64,000 bases of DNA from Thalassoroseus pseudoceratinae. Its GTDB lineage: Bacteria; Planctomycetota; Planctomycetia; Planctomycetales; Planctomycetaceae. Position numbers and translations under genes: made by a program. Under the pieces are notes generated by a model that did no database searches, was not told where the DNA came from, and worked only from the letters and a program-made list of their open reading frames with translations. Positions 1-10,539 of the stretch are shown here, piece by piece (position 1 is the first letter of the stretch; each line of letters starts with the position of its first letter). The stretch spans positions 248,001 through 312,000 of the forward strand of contig NZ_JAALXT010000002.1 in NCBI RefSeq assembly GCF_011634775.1, given 5' to 3'.

Positions 1-699
1 GTCACGCCGCCGAAGAATTTGAACTGGGATTTATGGCTTGGTCCGGCTCCGTATCGCCCGTTCAATCCGGTCTATGTGCCGGGGCCGCGGTGGTATCGCT
101 GGTGGGATTTTGGCAATGGCACGATGTCGGACCTTGGTAGTCACTGGGTGGACTTACCATTCTGGGCACTTCAGTTAGATGCTCCTAAGACCATCGAGGC
201 GTTTGGTCCGCCGCCACACCCGGAGATCGCACCGGCATCGATGAAAGCCGTCTACGAGTACGGCGCACGTCAGGATTTGCCACCGTGCAAGCTCACTTGG
301 TACCAAGGAGCGATGAAACCGGAGATTCTCCAAGAGTTGAACCTCACGAACTGGAACAGTGGCGTGTTGTTCGTTGGGGATCGCGGAATGCTGATCTCCG
401 ATTATGGCAAGCACAAACTGCTTCCTGAGAAAGACTTCGAGGACTTCGAATACCCCGAGCAGTTCACGGGGAATTCGCCGGGGCATCACAAGGAATGGTT
501 GATTGCCTGCAAGACGGGATCAAAAACCGCAAGCCCCTTCAGTTACGCCGGGCCGCTGACGGAAGCGAATCATCTTGGCAACGTGGCGTATCGTGTGGAT
601 CAAAAACTCCACTGGGATGCGGCGAAGATGGAAGCCACAGGGTGTCCGGAGGCCGATCCATTCCTCAAACGAGAGCCGCGGCAGGGCTGGTCATTGTAG
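1..699 (+). CDS. Gfo/Idh/MocA-family oxidoreductase, C-terminal part (5' end outside window)
   Basis: The reading frame is open from base 1 to the TAG at 697-699, so this is the tail of a longer gene. The visible 232 residues match the C-terminal substrate-binding half of the planctomycete Gfo/Idh/MocA dehydrogenases: a Trp/Pro-rich stretch ([15 protein letters not shown], then [20 protein letters not shown]) followed by LPFWAL, and near the end the loop [20 protein letters not shown]. The NAD-binding Rossmann half and any Tat signal must lie upstream. Family members oxidise or epimerise sugars and cyclitols with NAD(P); the substrate cannot be read from this fragment. The family call is firm, the substrate unknown. 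Confidence 0.85.
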   Translation, partial: VTPPKNLNWDLWLGPAPYRPFNPVYVPGPRWYRWWDFGNGTMSDLGSHWVDLPFWALQLDAPKTIEAFGPPPHPEIAPASMKAVYEYGARQDLPPCKLTWYQGAMKPEILQELNLTNWNSGVLFVGDRGMLISDYGKHKLLPEKDFEDFEYPEQFTGNSPGHHKEWLIACKTGSKTASPFSYAGPLTEANHLGNVAYRVDQKLHWDAAKMEATGCPEADPFLKREPRQGWSL

Positions 700-748
700 G
701 TTGAATACGAGTTTTCGCCCCGACTTCGCAATGAGGAGGGGCGTCAAA

Positions 749-777
749 TTGCGATCCGTGTTTCGTGCGGATAGGAT
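749..777 (+). promoter_or_regulatory. Candidate sigma70-type promoter for metY
   Basis: A TTGCGA box (749-754) and a TAGGAT box (772-777) are separated by 17 bp and lie about 45 bp before the ATG at 823. The spacing is ideal but both boxes deviate from consensus, so this is a candidate only. Confidence 0.35.
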
Positions 778-810
778 GCGACAAACTTGATTGTCCACTT
801 TGCCATCTGA

Positions 811-2124
<1,314 letters not shown>

Positions 2125-2160
2125 ACGCACCTCATGATCAATGTGCGTTTCCCAGAAATC

Positions 2161-2195
2161 GAAGATGTCACGGCTATTGGAGTCGTGACATCTTC
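2161..2195 (+). terminator. Hairpin after metY
   Basis: A perfect 12-bp stem (GAAGATGTCACG at 2161-2172, CGTGACATCTTC at 2184-2195) with an 11-nt loop sits just after the metY stop. No T-run follows, so it is either a weak terminator or a 3'-end stabilising structure. Confidence 0.5.
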
Positions 2196-2264
2196 AATGA
2201 ATGTCTCATTGAGTTACCGCCGACATGACCATGTAACCTTTCACTTTGCCCCAAGGAGTCCCCC

Positions 2265-3191
2265 ATGTTGCAACGAATTCTGACGAGCGCTCTGTTGGTC
2301 TTCGTAGGAGCGTCGTCCGCGTTGGCGGCCGATTCGGTCAAAGTGTTCATTTTGGCTGGTCAATCGAATATGCAAGGGCATGGCATTATTGATGCCAACC
2401 CGAAGCGAAACGATGGCAAGGGCTCTTTGACGTGGCTTGTCGAGAATCCTGTCACGAACAAGAAATTTGGACATCTCATCAACGAAGACGCCGAGTGGAC
2501 GGCCCGTGATGATGTGCAGATTTGGTATCTCGGCCGCAAGGGCAACTTGAAACCCGGTTTCGGTGCCAATGAGGAACGGATCGGCCCGGAACTGGGGTTC
2601 GGGCATGTCGTTGGGGACGCGATCAACGAACCGATCTTGCTGATCAAAATTGCTTGGGGTGGCAAGAGTCTTGGGAAAGATTTTCGACCGCCGTCATCTG
2701 GCGGCGAGGTGGGGCCGTATTACCAAGAGTTGCTGAAGCACACGAAGGCTACCCTGGCCGATGCCGCAACTTTGTTCCCACAATACAAAGGACACAAGCT
2801 GGAATTGGTCGGTTTCGGTTGGCATCAAGGATGGAATGACCGGGTCAATCAGGCATTCAATGATGCCTATGAAGAAAACATGGCGAACTTCATTCGTGAT
2901 ATCCGCAAAGACTTGAAGACCCCGGGTTTGCCATTCGTGATCGCTGAGACCGGCATGAGTGGTCATCAGGAAAAACATCCGCGGGCGTTGTCACTAATGA
3001 AAGCCCAAGCCGCCGTCGCGACGCATCCCGAGTTTCAAGGAAACGTGGCGTTCGTGGGCACAAAAGATTTCTTCCGCGCGAAAGAAGAATCGCCATCTGG
3101 CCAGGCTTATCACTGGAACACGAACGCCGAGACGTACTACCTCATCGGCGAAGCCATGGGGCAAGCCATGCTGAAGCTCATCGACGATTAA
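2265..3191 (+). CDS. Secreted sialate O-acetylesterase-like SGNH hydrolase
   Basis: The 308-residue protein begins with a signal peptide (hydrophobic residues 5-21, cleavage likely after SALAA). It then enters an SGNH fold whose nucleophile block VFILAGQSNMQGHG carries the GQSNM motif of sialate O-acetylesterase/acetylxylan esterase-like proteins (DUF303). The later LVGFGWHQGWND matches the second conserved block. It probably removes acetyl groups from polysaccharides outside the cytoplasm, though no substrate is shown. An AAGGAG ribosome-binding site precedes the ATG. Lone esterases of this kind are abundant in planctomycetes and usually accompany sulfatases; here the nearest sulfatase is far away. 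Confidence 0.82.
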   Translation: MLQRILTSALLVFVGASSALAADSVKVFILAGQSNMQGHGIIDANPKRNDGKGSLTWLVENPVTNKKFGHLINEDAEWTARDDVQIWYLGRKGNLKPGFGANEERIGPELGFGHVVGDAINEPILLIKIAWGGKSLGKDFRPPSSGGEVGPYYQELLKHTKATLADAATLFPQYKGHKLELVGFGWHQGWNDRVNQAFNDAYEENMANFIRDIRKDLKTPGLPFVIAETGMSGHQEKHPRALSLMKAQAAVATHPEFQGNVAFVGTKDFFRAKEESPSGQAYHWNTNAETYYLIGEAMGQAMLKLIDD

Positions 3192-3210
3192 TGCAACGCG
3201 GATTTCACTC

Positions 3211-3573
3211 TCAGAAACTGAACGGTGCGGTTTCGGCTCCGCGAGACGCTGATTGTGTCGTTGTGGATAAGGACTTCTGCTCGGGTTCCTCGGTTTGGTC
3301 GGTGCGTCGCAACGGCACCCGCTTGTGTTGCCCAAACGGTTCGGGTGTGTTCGCTGTGGCTGTTGCGTTCACGGACTGCGACGGCGTGGTTTCCGCAGTT
3401 TCGACCGTTGGCTGGGGATTTGATTCGGTTTCCGGCGGGCGTTCGAAGTGCAAGCCGACAGTCGGAGTCGGTTGATCGCTGCTCGCTTCGAAGGTCATTC
3501 GAGGCGCAGCGCATCCCACCGAGCAAACACATATCGCGAGAGTCGCATATCCGAAAATCGTGCTGCGTGTCAT
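3211..3573 (-). CDS. Small putative lipoprotein
   Basis: A 120-residue protein with a clear lipoprotein signal: a hydrophobic stretch (GYATLAICVCSVGCAAP) with Cys21 as the likely lipidated residue. The rest is low-complexity, rich in Thr, Pro, Ser and Glu, with no recognisable domain. It is convergent with the esterase upstream (19 bp between stops). The 94-bp repeat at 3648-3741 lies in front of its start. I do not recognise a family. Confidence 0.55.
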   Translation of the reverse strand: MTRSTIFGYATLAICVCSVGCAAPRMTFEASSDQPTPTVGLHFERPPETESNPQPTVETAETTPSQSVNATATANTPEPFGQHKRVPLRRTDQTEEPEQKSLSTTTQSASRGAETAPFSF

Positions 3574-3647
3574 CGTCTAAGTTCCGTTGCAAAACTTGGC
3601 AAGGGACGATCAGCCGGTTTCAACAGCCGAGAACGAATCCAGTCCGA

Positions 3648-3741
3648 GAGCGCGTTTACCGTATGTGTAGCGTCTTAGGAAGGGTTTTTCCCACGGAACA
3701 CAAAGCGCCACCCGCTACATTCAAACTAGACATGGTCTAGT
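3648..3741. repeat. 94-bp structured dispersed repeat, copy 1
   Basis: This stretch matches 36604-36698 in about 90 of 95 aligned positions (four substitutions, one indel). It contains an outer inverted repeat TGTAGCG (3666-3672) / CGCTACA (3713-3719) enclosing a GGG-TTTTT-CCC hairpin (3682-3692). It ends in the palindrome CTAGACATGGTCTAG (3726-3740). The palindrome supplies the stop codon of the minus-strand lipoprotein gene at 3737-3967. No transposase is nearby. It may be a MITE, a REP-like element or a mobile 3'-end element. Confidence 0.85.
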
Positions 3742-3967
3742 CGTCGAAGTCCGTGTCGCGGGCCGATTCCCGTTGGTCGGGCAATTCACCGTAGACGTTC
3801 CCCAAGTCGGGTTCGTCTTGCGGTGGCAGTCCGCCGAGTAGTTTTGTGGGCATCATGGACGTGTTGAGCACCGGATCGCCATCCGATGCGCACCCGGATA
3901 TTCCCAGGGCAACACTGCACGTCAGACACGCGCTAACCAAGGAAATCGTACGTAGAATACCACACAT
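3737..3967 (-). CDS. Small putative lipoprotein
   Basis: A 76-residue protein with a signal peptide and lipobox (hydrophobic residues 5-22, LGISGCASDG, Cys26 lipidated). The mature part is about 50 residues, acidic at its end and without a recognisable domain. A GGGAGG ribosome-binding site lies just before the ATG. Its TAG stop falls inside the terminal palindrome of the repeat at 3648-3741. Planctomycetes carry many short lipoproteins of this sort with no known role. Confidence 0.6.
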   Translation of the reverse strand: MCGILRTISLVSACLTCSVALGISGCASDGDPVLNTSMMPTKLLGGLPPQDEPDLGNVYGELPDQRESARDTDFDD

Positions 3968-4151
3968 GACCCGCCTCCCTGCGGTTCGTGATTTTTGAAT
4001 TGTATTCAGGGATTGCGCGGTTGATAGCAGACCGCACGTACTGTGTACAGATCAATTTTTCTGACCGCGGTAAACATGAGGCGTTTGGTGTAAACTTTGC
4101 AAGATGATAGGGGCCTTTTTGAGCAAATCGCTGATGAATGGAGTTCGTGAT

Positions 4152-4721
4152 ATGCGTTTTAGATTGATGATTCTTGTTCTGATCGGTTCTGCTCGGATAC
4201 TGTCGGCTGATCAGCCTGCGACCCCATCAATGGATCAGCAAACGCAGATCTTTCCGTTGATGAAGGTCCCGGCAAAGTCGGCCGCTGACGCCATCCGGAA
4301 CTATTTGAACGCAAAACACGATCTTGAAAGGTTGACGGATCCCACCAAGAAACCGCTTCAGTTCACCATTCAGGCCAGAGTCGAGACAAACAGCTTGCTC
4401 TGCACAGCCGACAAGGCGACGTTAGCCGAGATTACGGCTCTCATCGAGAAATTGGACCGAATTGAAGATCGTGTCGAGATCGACGTGGTCGTCAGCCGCA
4501 CAGGACCGGATGGGAAAAAAGTCGTTCTGACACGACCAACGGTGCGAACCTTAGCGGGGCGAGAGGCGGAAATTCAGTTCGGGACCGACAAATCCTACAT
4601 GACAATCCAATTGACTCCGCGTGTATTTCGTGAAGACCCGCGTTTGCTTTCCGAAGACAAGACCGGAAACGAGTTACCAATCGCGGTCCCACAAAACCGA
4701 ACTCGCTCCGATCGAGAGTAA
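4152..4721 (+). CDS. Exported protein with secretin-like (short N-domain) region
   Basis: Starting at the ATG preceded by GGAG (4140-4143), this encodes 189 residues with an N-terminal signal peptide (MRFRLMILVLIGSARILSA). The mature part has the pattern of secretin N-domains: IFPLMKVPAKSAADAIRNYL, then a middle section ending LLCTADKATLAEITALIEKLD, then RVEIDVVVSR. The pore-forming secretin domain is absent. An alternative start at 4104 adds 16 residues and spoils the signal peptide. It is convergent with topA, 6 bp between stops. Planctomycetes often have such short solitary proteins; the role is unknown. Confidence 0.6.
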   Translation: MRFRLMILVLIGSARILSADQPATPSMDQQTQIFPLMKVPAKSAADAIRNYLNAKHDLERLTDPTKKPLQFTIQARVETNSLLCTADKATLAEITALIEKLDRIEDRVEIDVVVSRTGPDGKKVVLTRPTVRTLAGREAEIQFGTDKSYMTIQLTPRVFREDPRLLSEDKTGNELPIAVPQNRTRSDRE

Positions 4722-4727
4722 ACCGCT

Positions 4728-7415
4728 CTAGCTCTTTTTCTTGGTTGTCTTTTTCTTCGCCGTGGTCTTTTTCGCGGCTTTCTTCTTGGTCGTTTTTTTC
4801 TTTTTCTTGGTCTTCTTTTGGCCGGCCTTTTCCTCGAGCAAGGCAATGCCTTCGGCGAGCGTTAATTCGTTGACGTCCTGATCTTTCGGGACGCTGGCGA
4901 ACACCTTCTTCTTGCCATGCCGAACATAGGGGCCGTACTTGCCTTCGAAAACTTGCACCGGTTGACCGGATTCCGGATGCTCGCCCAACACACGTAGCGG
5001 CTCAGCGGCGGCTCGCTTTTTCGTCTTGGAGAGCATATCGACGGCCGCTTCCATTGTGATGTCGAGCGGTGTGTACTCTTTGCCTTCAAACTCGTAGGTG
5101 TGTTTCTTCTTGTCGAAGTTGCCATAAACCTTGTTATGGAGCACGTACGGACCATACATGCCAACATCCGTTTTGACGACGTTCCCGGTCTCAGGGTGTT
5201 GGCCGAGTTTCCGCGGCAGATTCATCAACGCAATGGCTTGATCGAGCGTGATCGTTTCGGGATCAATCGAATTGATCAACCCTTTGCGTTTCGGTTTGGG
5301 GTTTTCGTCGGTGATTTCGCCAAGCTGCACATACCAACCGTAAGGACCGCTCTTCAAATAAATTGGCAAACCCTCTTCCGGATGCATTCCAAGCGGTTTC
5401 GGGCCTTCTTGTTTCTTCTGAATTTGATCTTCGACGAACTCATTAGTCAGATCGCCGGGCGCAAAATCGTTTGGCAATGAAGCAGTGACCTTCTCGCCGT
5501 TGTTTTCCTTCTCGAGATACGGACCGTACTTGCCGACCCGAATGGCGGAATCGACACCGGAAAGCTGCAACGTGCATGCTTCGCGAGGATCAATGGTTTC
5601 AATCTTTTCCTTGAGTTGCGTATCGAGACCTTCGTCACCCGAATAGAACCGTTGAAGATACGGCAACCGCTCGGCTTGCCCGGCGGCGATATCGTCGAGG
5701 TCTTGTTCCATTCGAGCCGTGAATTTGTAATCGACCAAGTTCGGGAAGTGCTGTTCGAGCAACCGGGTCACGGCCATCGCGGTAAACGTCGGCACGAGTT
5801 GGCTACCGTTCTTTCGAGCGTACCCGCGGTCTTGAATGGTTCCGAGAATACTTGCATACGTACTCGGTCGCCCGATTCCTTCAGCTTCCAACTGCCGCAC
5901 GAGCGAGGCTTCCGTGTAACGGGCCGGCGGTTTGGTTTCGTGACTGAGGGCATCAACTTGTTCGCACGAGAGCGTTTGACCTTCGGTGAGCGGCGGCAGC
6001 ACGCTGTCTTGGTCATCGAGAGCGGCTTCCGGATCGTCACTACCTTCGACATAAGCGCGGAAGAAACCGGGAAAGATCACCGACCGACCCGACGCCCGAA
6101 ACTGTGTGTCCTCGACTTTGATTGTCACCGTTTGGAATCGCAATCTTGCTTCCGCCATTTGTGTGGCGACGGTGCGTTTCCAGATCAGATCGTAAAGTTT
6201 CGCCTCGCGACCTTTCAGGTTGTGTTCGTCGGCGGTTTTCATCTCCGTTCCAGCGGGGCGGATCGCTTCGTGAGCTTCCTGTGCTCCCTTCGATTTGGAT
6301 GTGTATTGTCGTTCGCTGCTGTGCAGAAACTTATCGCCGTATCGATCCTTCACACATTTCCGAGCTGCCGTGACGGCCTCTTTGGAGAGGTTCACGCTGT
6401 CAGTTCTCATGTAGGTAATCAGCCCGTTCTGATACAACTCCTGAGCCGTCCGCATGGTTTCGCGGGCAGTCATGTTGAGTTTGCGGTTCGCTTCCTGTTG
6501 CAGCGTACTTGTGGTGAACGGAGCCGAGGGTTTGCGGGTTTGTTCGCGTTCTTCGACGGACTCGACTTGCCAATCGGATGATTTGATTTTTTCGACGAGT
6601 TTCTTCGCATCGTCCTCACTGAGCAACAACACATTGCTGCCCTCTTTGAGTTTTCCAGTGTTCTCGTCGAAGTCTTTCCCGCTGGCGATTCTTTTGCCGT
6701 CGACGGTCATCAGGTCGGCGGTGAAGCGGTCTTTGGCTTGCGGTTCTTTGTCACCGGCGGCGTGGAGACCGGCTTTCAAATCCCAATACGTGGCGCTGTG
6801 GAAGGCGAGGCGTTCGAGCTCGCGTTGCACCAACACCCGGACCGCGACGGATTGCACCCGACCGGCGGACAATTTCGGCGCAACTTTCCGCCAGAGCAGT
6901 TTACTCAGCGGAAAACCGAAGAGACGATCAACCACACGACGCGTTTCCTGAGCCTCGACCAAGTCTTCGTCGATCTGCCGAGGATTCTGAATCGCGTGCT
7001 GGATGGCGTCTTTGGTGATCTCGGAGAACACCATCCGACTGACGGGGACCTTCGGATCGAGCAGTTGCACAAGGTGCCAACCGATGCTTTCCCCTTCGCG
7101 GTCTTCGTCGGTCGCGATGATAAGTTCGCTGGATTCTTTCAGAGCGGCCTTGAGTTCCTTGATGATCTTCTTGCTATCTGAAGAGACCACATAGAACGGT
7201 TCGAAGTCTTCGTCGACTTTCACACCGAGTTCGGCCCACTCTTCCTTTTTATACTTCTCGGGAATTTCCTTGCGGCTGGCGGGCAGGTCGCGGACGTGCC
7301 CGACGCTGGCCAACACCTTATATTTTGGCCCAAGAAACCCGCCGATTTTTTTTGCTTTCGCTGGGGATTCGACGATCACCAACGCCTGATACTTTTTGCC
7401 AACGTCCTTAGCCAC
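4728..7415 (-). CDS. topA: DNA topoisomerase I with lysine-rich tail
   Basis: This 895-residue type IA topoisomerase relaxes negative supercoils. The TOPRIM domain opens with ALVIVESPAKAKKI (metal-ligand Glu16) and continues to IIATDEDREGE near residue 100. The catalytic tyrosine lies in GLITYMRTDSVNLS near residue 335. The cleft region SAGRVQSVAVRVL is intact. Instead of Cys4 zinc fingers, the C-terminus has three topoisomerase C-terminal repeats (LGMHPEEGLPIYLKSGPYG, LGQHPETGNVVKTDVGMYG, LGEHPESGQPVQVFEGKYG). A tail of about 28 residues, almost all Lys, Thr and Ala, ends the protein. Lysine tails of this type are known to increase DNA binding in some bacterial TopA proteins. Confidence 0.97.
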   Translation of the reverse strand: MAKDVGKKYQALVIVESPAKAKKIGGFLGPKYKVLASVGHVRDLPASRKEIPEKYKKEEWAELGVKVDEDFEPFYVVSSDSKKIIKELKAALKESSELIIATDEDREGESIGWHLVQLLDPKVPVSRMVFSEITKDAIQHAIQNPRQIDEDLVEAQETRRVVDRLFGFPLSKLLWRKVAPKLSAGRVQSVAVRVLVQRELERLAFHSATYWDLKAGLHAAGDKEPQAKDRFTADLMTVDGKRIASGKDFDENTGKLKEGSNVLLLSEDDAKKLVEKIKSSDWQVESVEEREQTRKPSAPFTTSTLQQEANRKLNMTARETMRTAQELYQNGLITYMRTDSVNLSKEAVTAARKCVKDRYGDKFLHSSERQYTSKSKGAQEAHEAIRPAGTEMKTADEHNLKGREAKLYDLIWKRTVATQMAEARLRFQTVTIKVEDTQFRASGRSVIFPGFFRAYVEGSDDPEAALDDQDSVLPPLTEGQTLSCEQVDALSHETKPPARYTEASLVRQLEAEGIGRPSTYASILGTIQDRGYARKNGSQLVPTFTAMAVTRLLEQHFPNLVDYKFTARMEQDLDDIAAGQAERLPYLQRFYSGDEGLDTQLKEKIETIDPREACTLQLSGVDSAIRVGKYGPYLEKENNGEKVTASLPNDFAPGDLTNEFVEDQIQKKQEGPKPLGMHPEEGLPIYLKSGPYGWYVQLGEITDENPKPKRKGLINSIDPETITLDQAIALMNLPRKLGQHPETGNVVKTDVGMYGPYVLHNKVYGNFDKKKHTYEFEGKEYTPLDITMEAAVDMLSKTKKRAAAEPLRVLGEHPESGQPVQVFEGKYGPYVRHGKKKVFASVPKDQDVNELTLAEGIALLEEKAGQKKTKKKKKTTKKKAAKKTTAKKKTTKKKS

Positions 7416-7890
7416 GCGATGACATCCCTTCGAGGAATCGGCCCGCTGTGTGCGGTCAATCGAGGTTTCTGAGCAGGCGACCGAGCGTCACCTGTTCCAT
7501 TAAATCTCGACATTCTTAACCCGACGCCATTCAACGTGCAAGGGCGGAATTCGAAGAAGCCTCGGGAATTCGACGGGAAAAAGATTCGACGCCATCTCCG
7601 TCCTGTGGACAATTCAGACGTTCCAACCGTCGATGAATTCTAGACTTCCGGCGATTGCCTGTTCGAAATTCGGATGTCAATCGGTGTGATCATTCGGCAA
7701 CCCAAATCGTCTGGGAATGCCGATGTGTTCGCGTTTCCGACAGTTCGGTGGTGTCAGTGGACACCAATAAAGACCCACAGCACCCGTTATTGAGGCCGTT
7801 GACTCGCGATCGGAACGGGATCTGTCTCTTGGCATTTAGGAAACCAAGGCTTCTCGCGTCCGTCGTGGACACGGACGACCTTGCTCCGTT
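7416..7890. other. Intergenic region without a convincing gene
   Basis: About 475 bp between the topA start and the end of the PilZ-like gene. Short open frames on both strands show no domain, signal peptide or ribosome-binding site. It presumably holds the topA promoter, but I could not pick out a good -35/-10 pair. Confidence 0.5.
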
Positions 7891-8241
7891 TTAGTCGTCG
7901 CTTTTGCGAAGGAATCGTCCGCCGCTAAGGAACATGCCGTTCTCGCAGGGGTGACACCACTCGATGAGCACACGGTACTCGAATTTTCGGGTTTCGCTCG
8001 CCATTCGCACGGTGACTTCGCCGGGAGAGACTGCTCCGCGATGCACCATCCCGATCCCCAAACGGCTGATTTCCCGTGTCATGGCTGAGATCGTGTTTCC
8101 CCGCATGGTGGTGATCTCCGCCGGGACCGAAAGCTCCAACCGCTCGGCTTCCCGCAGGTTTTCCCGATCGGACTTGCCGATGGATTCCAAGATGCGTTGG
8201 AGATCTTCCAAGGTGGGACGGCTCCAAGGGTCTGCCGACAT
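7891..8241 (-). CDS. PilZ-like domain protein
   Basis: A 116-residue cytoplasmic protein with the outline of a single PilZ domain, the c-di-GMP-binding fold. A charged segment ENLREAERLELSVPAEI stands where the RxxxR arginines are expected. MTREISRLGIGMVHRG matches the (D/N)xSxxG turn, here ISRLG, and a beta-rich end RKFEYRVLIEWCHPCENGMFLSGGRF follows. The arginine pair and the Asp/Asn are not canonical, so c-di-GMP binding is uncertain. Planctomycetes encode many such stand-alone PilZ proteins. It stands alone, upstream of and divergent from the RDD gene. Confidence 0.6.
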   Translation of the reverse strand: MSADPWSRPTLEDLQRILESIGKSDRENLREAERLELSVPAEITTMRGNTISAMTREISRLGIGMVHRGAVSPGEVTVRMASETRKFEYRVLIEWCHPCENGMFLSGGRFLRKSDD

Positions 8242-8547
8242 AATCTATTCTCCGGATTCATTGAGACGGCTGCGATTCGGTTCGCCAACGCCGGGGAGGT
8301 CAAATTCACTTACTACGTTCAAGAGACGGGCGCGGCTCTTGTACTCAACATAGGTTAGCGAGCGTCGGATGCCGGATGTTCCCCGCGGAATTTCTGCCGA
8401 TCCATGCTGCCAGTCACAAATGAAAACGGCCCAACCGACACAATCCATTCAATACCCAGAGCAACGGTGGGAATGTCTGCTTGGAATCCGTTGGTAGAAT
8501 GCTCTAAGCTGGGATCGAGAATTGAACATCGATCGGTCTGAGTGGTC
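8242..8547. other. Divergent intergenic region
   Basis: About 306 bp between the divergent PilZ-like and RDD genes. It must contain both promoters. I see no gene, repeat or clear operator in it. Confidence 0.4.
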
Positions 8548-9486
8548 ATGCATCCGACGGAAACTTGGGACAAACAATCTTCAGTGAGTCTGGCGTTGGA
8601 ACTCCAAACGCCGGAGAACATTGTTTTGTCGTATCAACTCGCCGGACCGGCCTCGCGATGTGCGGCGTTCCTGATTGATGGCCTGGTTCGTGGCGGAATC
8701 TTGATCGCTTTGATGATTCTATCGTTCCTGCTGGCCGATTATCTGCCGGGAACGTCGACCGGTTTGATGTTGCTGACCCTGTTCTTCTTGGATTGGGGAT
8801 ACTTCACCATCTCCGAAGGTTTGTTTCGTGGTCGCACGATCGGCAAACGGGCCATGGGCCTGCGGGTGATTCACGAGCACGGTCACCCCGTGACATTTTG
8901 GGGGGCGATGCTGCGGAACTTCCTGCGGGTTGTCGATGGCGTCCCGTTATCCGTGTTCTATTTCGGGACGGGAATGGATATTTCCGTGGGCTTGCAGTTC
9001 ATACCCGTCTACGGACCTGCGTTGGTCACGATGATTCTCTCTCCGAAATTGCAACGCATCGGTGACTTCGCCGCCGGGACCGTGGTGATCTCCGAACGCT
9101 TCGGCCAATTGCCGCGAGAACCCGTGATTCTGTCGCGAATCCGGCCGCTCGAACGCGGTGAAATCAACCATTGGAAACCCGACAGCCGAACGCTGGCCAT
9201 CATTGACGATTACCTCTCCCGACGTCATGTTCTCTCGCACGAACGCGGGCACGAACTGTGTGCCGACTTGGCGATGACGATGGCTCGAAAACTGGAATTC
9301 AAAGGCGACCCATACCAACTGCGGGATTACCCCATGTCGTTTTTGGCTCGGGCCTACGTAACATTTGCCCGGCGAGACGACGAAGATGACACACAATGGT
9401 TACCCCAGGAAACGGCATCGAATGAGTTGGCCGAGTTGGAGGTCGTCCCGCGTCGCACACCCCGGCAACATCGGACACGTCTTTGA
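8548..9486 (+). CDS. RDD-family membrane protein
   Basis: The protein of 312 residues (ATG at 8548; a GTG two codons earlier is possible) has an RDD domain. The opening YQLAGPASRCAAFLIDGLVR contains the conserved Arg and Asp of the first membrane helix. Two further helices follow, and the domain includes the hallmark FRGRTIGKRAMGLRV and ends with QRIGDFAAGTVVISERF. The last 100 residues are soluble and charged. In planctomycetes RDD proteins are typically paired with SpoIIM-like proteins near MoxR/DUF58 genes; here only the SpoIIM partner follows, 23 bp downstream. The transported substrate or role is unknown. Confidence 0.85.
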   Translation: MHPTETWDKQSSVSLALELQTPENIVLSYQLAGPASRCAAFLIDGLVRGGILIALMILSFLLADYLPGTSTGLMLLTLFFLDWGYFTISEGLFRGRTIGKRAMGLRVIHEHGHPVTFWGAMLRNFLRVVDGVPLSVFYFGTGMDISVGLQFIPVYGPALVTMILSPKLQRIGDFAAGTVVISERFGQLPREPVILSRIRPLERGEINHWKPDSRTLAIIDDYLSRRHVLSHERGHELCADLAMTMARKLEFKGDPYQLRDYPMSFLARAYVTFARRDDEDDTQWLPQETASNELAELEVVPRRTPRQHRTRL

Positions 9487-9509
9487 TCGTAGTCGAGAAC
9501 GACACCGTC

Positions 9510-10499
9510 ATGAACAAACGCGATTTTCTCAAGCAACGTCGTCCGGTTTGGAATCGGTTCTCGAAACAGGTCGGTCGCCTGGAAACCGGGAAGTTTCGGA
9601 GACTGAGCGGCAACGGCGTGTTGGACTTCTCACGGATGTTTCGCGAGGTTTGTCACGACTTGGCGACGGTGCGGGCGAATGAATGGGGTGGGCAACTCGA
9701 GACCTATCTCAATGAACTAGCTGCTCGTGGACACAACGTGTTCTATCGGTCGCCACCGGGACGGATCGAACGGTTTCTGGATTTTCTCGCCGTTGGCTAT
9801 CCACGCACATTTCGCAAGAACATCGGTTACTTTTGGGCCGGATGTCTGTGCTTCTTTCTGCCGTTGATCGCCACTTGGACAGTCGTGCAGAAAGATTCCG
9901 AGTTGGCCGGTCGAATCATGCCGCCGGCTCAGTTGGAAGTCATGGAGGCCATGTACGACTACGATCCCGATGATCCCACACGCCCCGTCTTTCAAGAAGA
10001 TCGAGCCGGAATGGGGGGATTCTACGTTTACAATAATGTCGGCATTGCGTTGCGAGCGTTTGCCGCCGGGATTTTTCTCGGGGTGGTCACGGTGTATGTG
10101 CTGCTTTCAAACGGGATTTACATCGGAGCCGTCGCGGGATATCTCATCGCGGAAGGACACGGCAAAGCGTTTACCAGCTTTGCGATTTCTCATGGTTCCT
10201 TCGAACTCACCGCCATCGCCATCGCGGGGGGAGCCGGTTTGATGCTCGGGAATGCCCTGATTCACCCTGGCCAACAAACTCGTCGGCAAGCACTACAAAC
10301 CCGCGGTTTGGAAGCTGTTCAAATTGCGGGCGGTGCGGCAGTGATGTTGTTCATCGCGGCGTTGTTGGAAGCGTTCTGGTCACCGGCGGGAATTCCCTCG
10401 CTGTTGAAGTACATCATCGGCGGCTCACTCTGGGGACTGGTCGCGTTGTACCTGTTGCTAGCCGGTCGCGGTGGTGATTCGTCGGAAGAAATCGATTGA
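9510..10499 (+). CDS. SpoIIM-like (stage II sporulation protein M family) membrane protein
   Basis: A 329-residue protein starting at ATG 9510 (a TTG at 9483 overlaps the previous stop). Residues 1-100 are soluble and charged. TM1 follows FRKNIGYFWAGCLCFFLPLI, and the family core FYVYNNVGIALRAFAAGIFLG and ISHGSFELTAIAIAGGAGLM is clearly present, with about five membrane spans in all. In Bacillus SpoIIM works in septal peptidoglycan hydrolysis, but the planctomycete version is non-sporulating and of unknown function. It is translated from the same operon as the RDD gene. Confidence 0.85.
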   Translation: MNKRDFLKQRRPVWNRFSKQVGRLETGKFRRLSGNGVLDFSRMFREVCHDLATVRANEWGGQLETYLNELAARGHNVFYRSPPGRIERFLDFLAVGYPRTFRKNIGYFWAGCLCFFLPLIATWTVVQKDSELAGRIMPPAQLEVMEAMYDYDPDDPTRPVFQEDRAGMGGFYVYNNVGIALRAFAAGIFLGVVTVYVLLSNGIYIGAVAGYLIAEGHGKAFTSFAISHGSFELTAIAIAGGAGLMLGNALIHPGQQTRRQALQTRGLEAVQIAGGAAVMLFIAALLEAFWSPAGIPSLLKYIIGGSLWGLVALYLLLAGRGGDSSEEID

Positions 10500-10539
10500 A
10501 CCGCCACCGTAGCGTCTTCATAGCAACTCGCGCCCGCCG

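Noticed and set aside
5616-6581. 321-aa open frame on the plus strand inside topA
   Set aside because: It is the antisense shadow of a clearly conserved gene; long antisense frames arise from its codon bias.
7655-7894. 79-aa plus-strand frame in the topA-PilZ gap
   Set aside because: Composition is unlike a protein, no start signal, and it overlaps the PilZ gene end.
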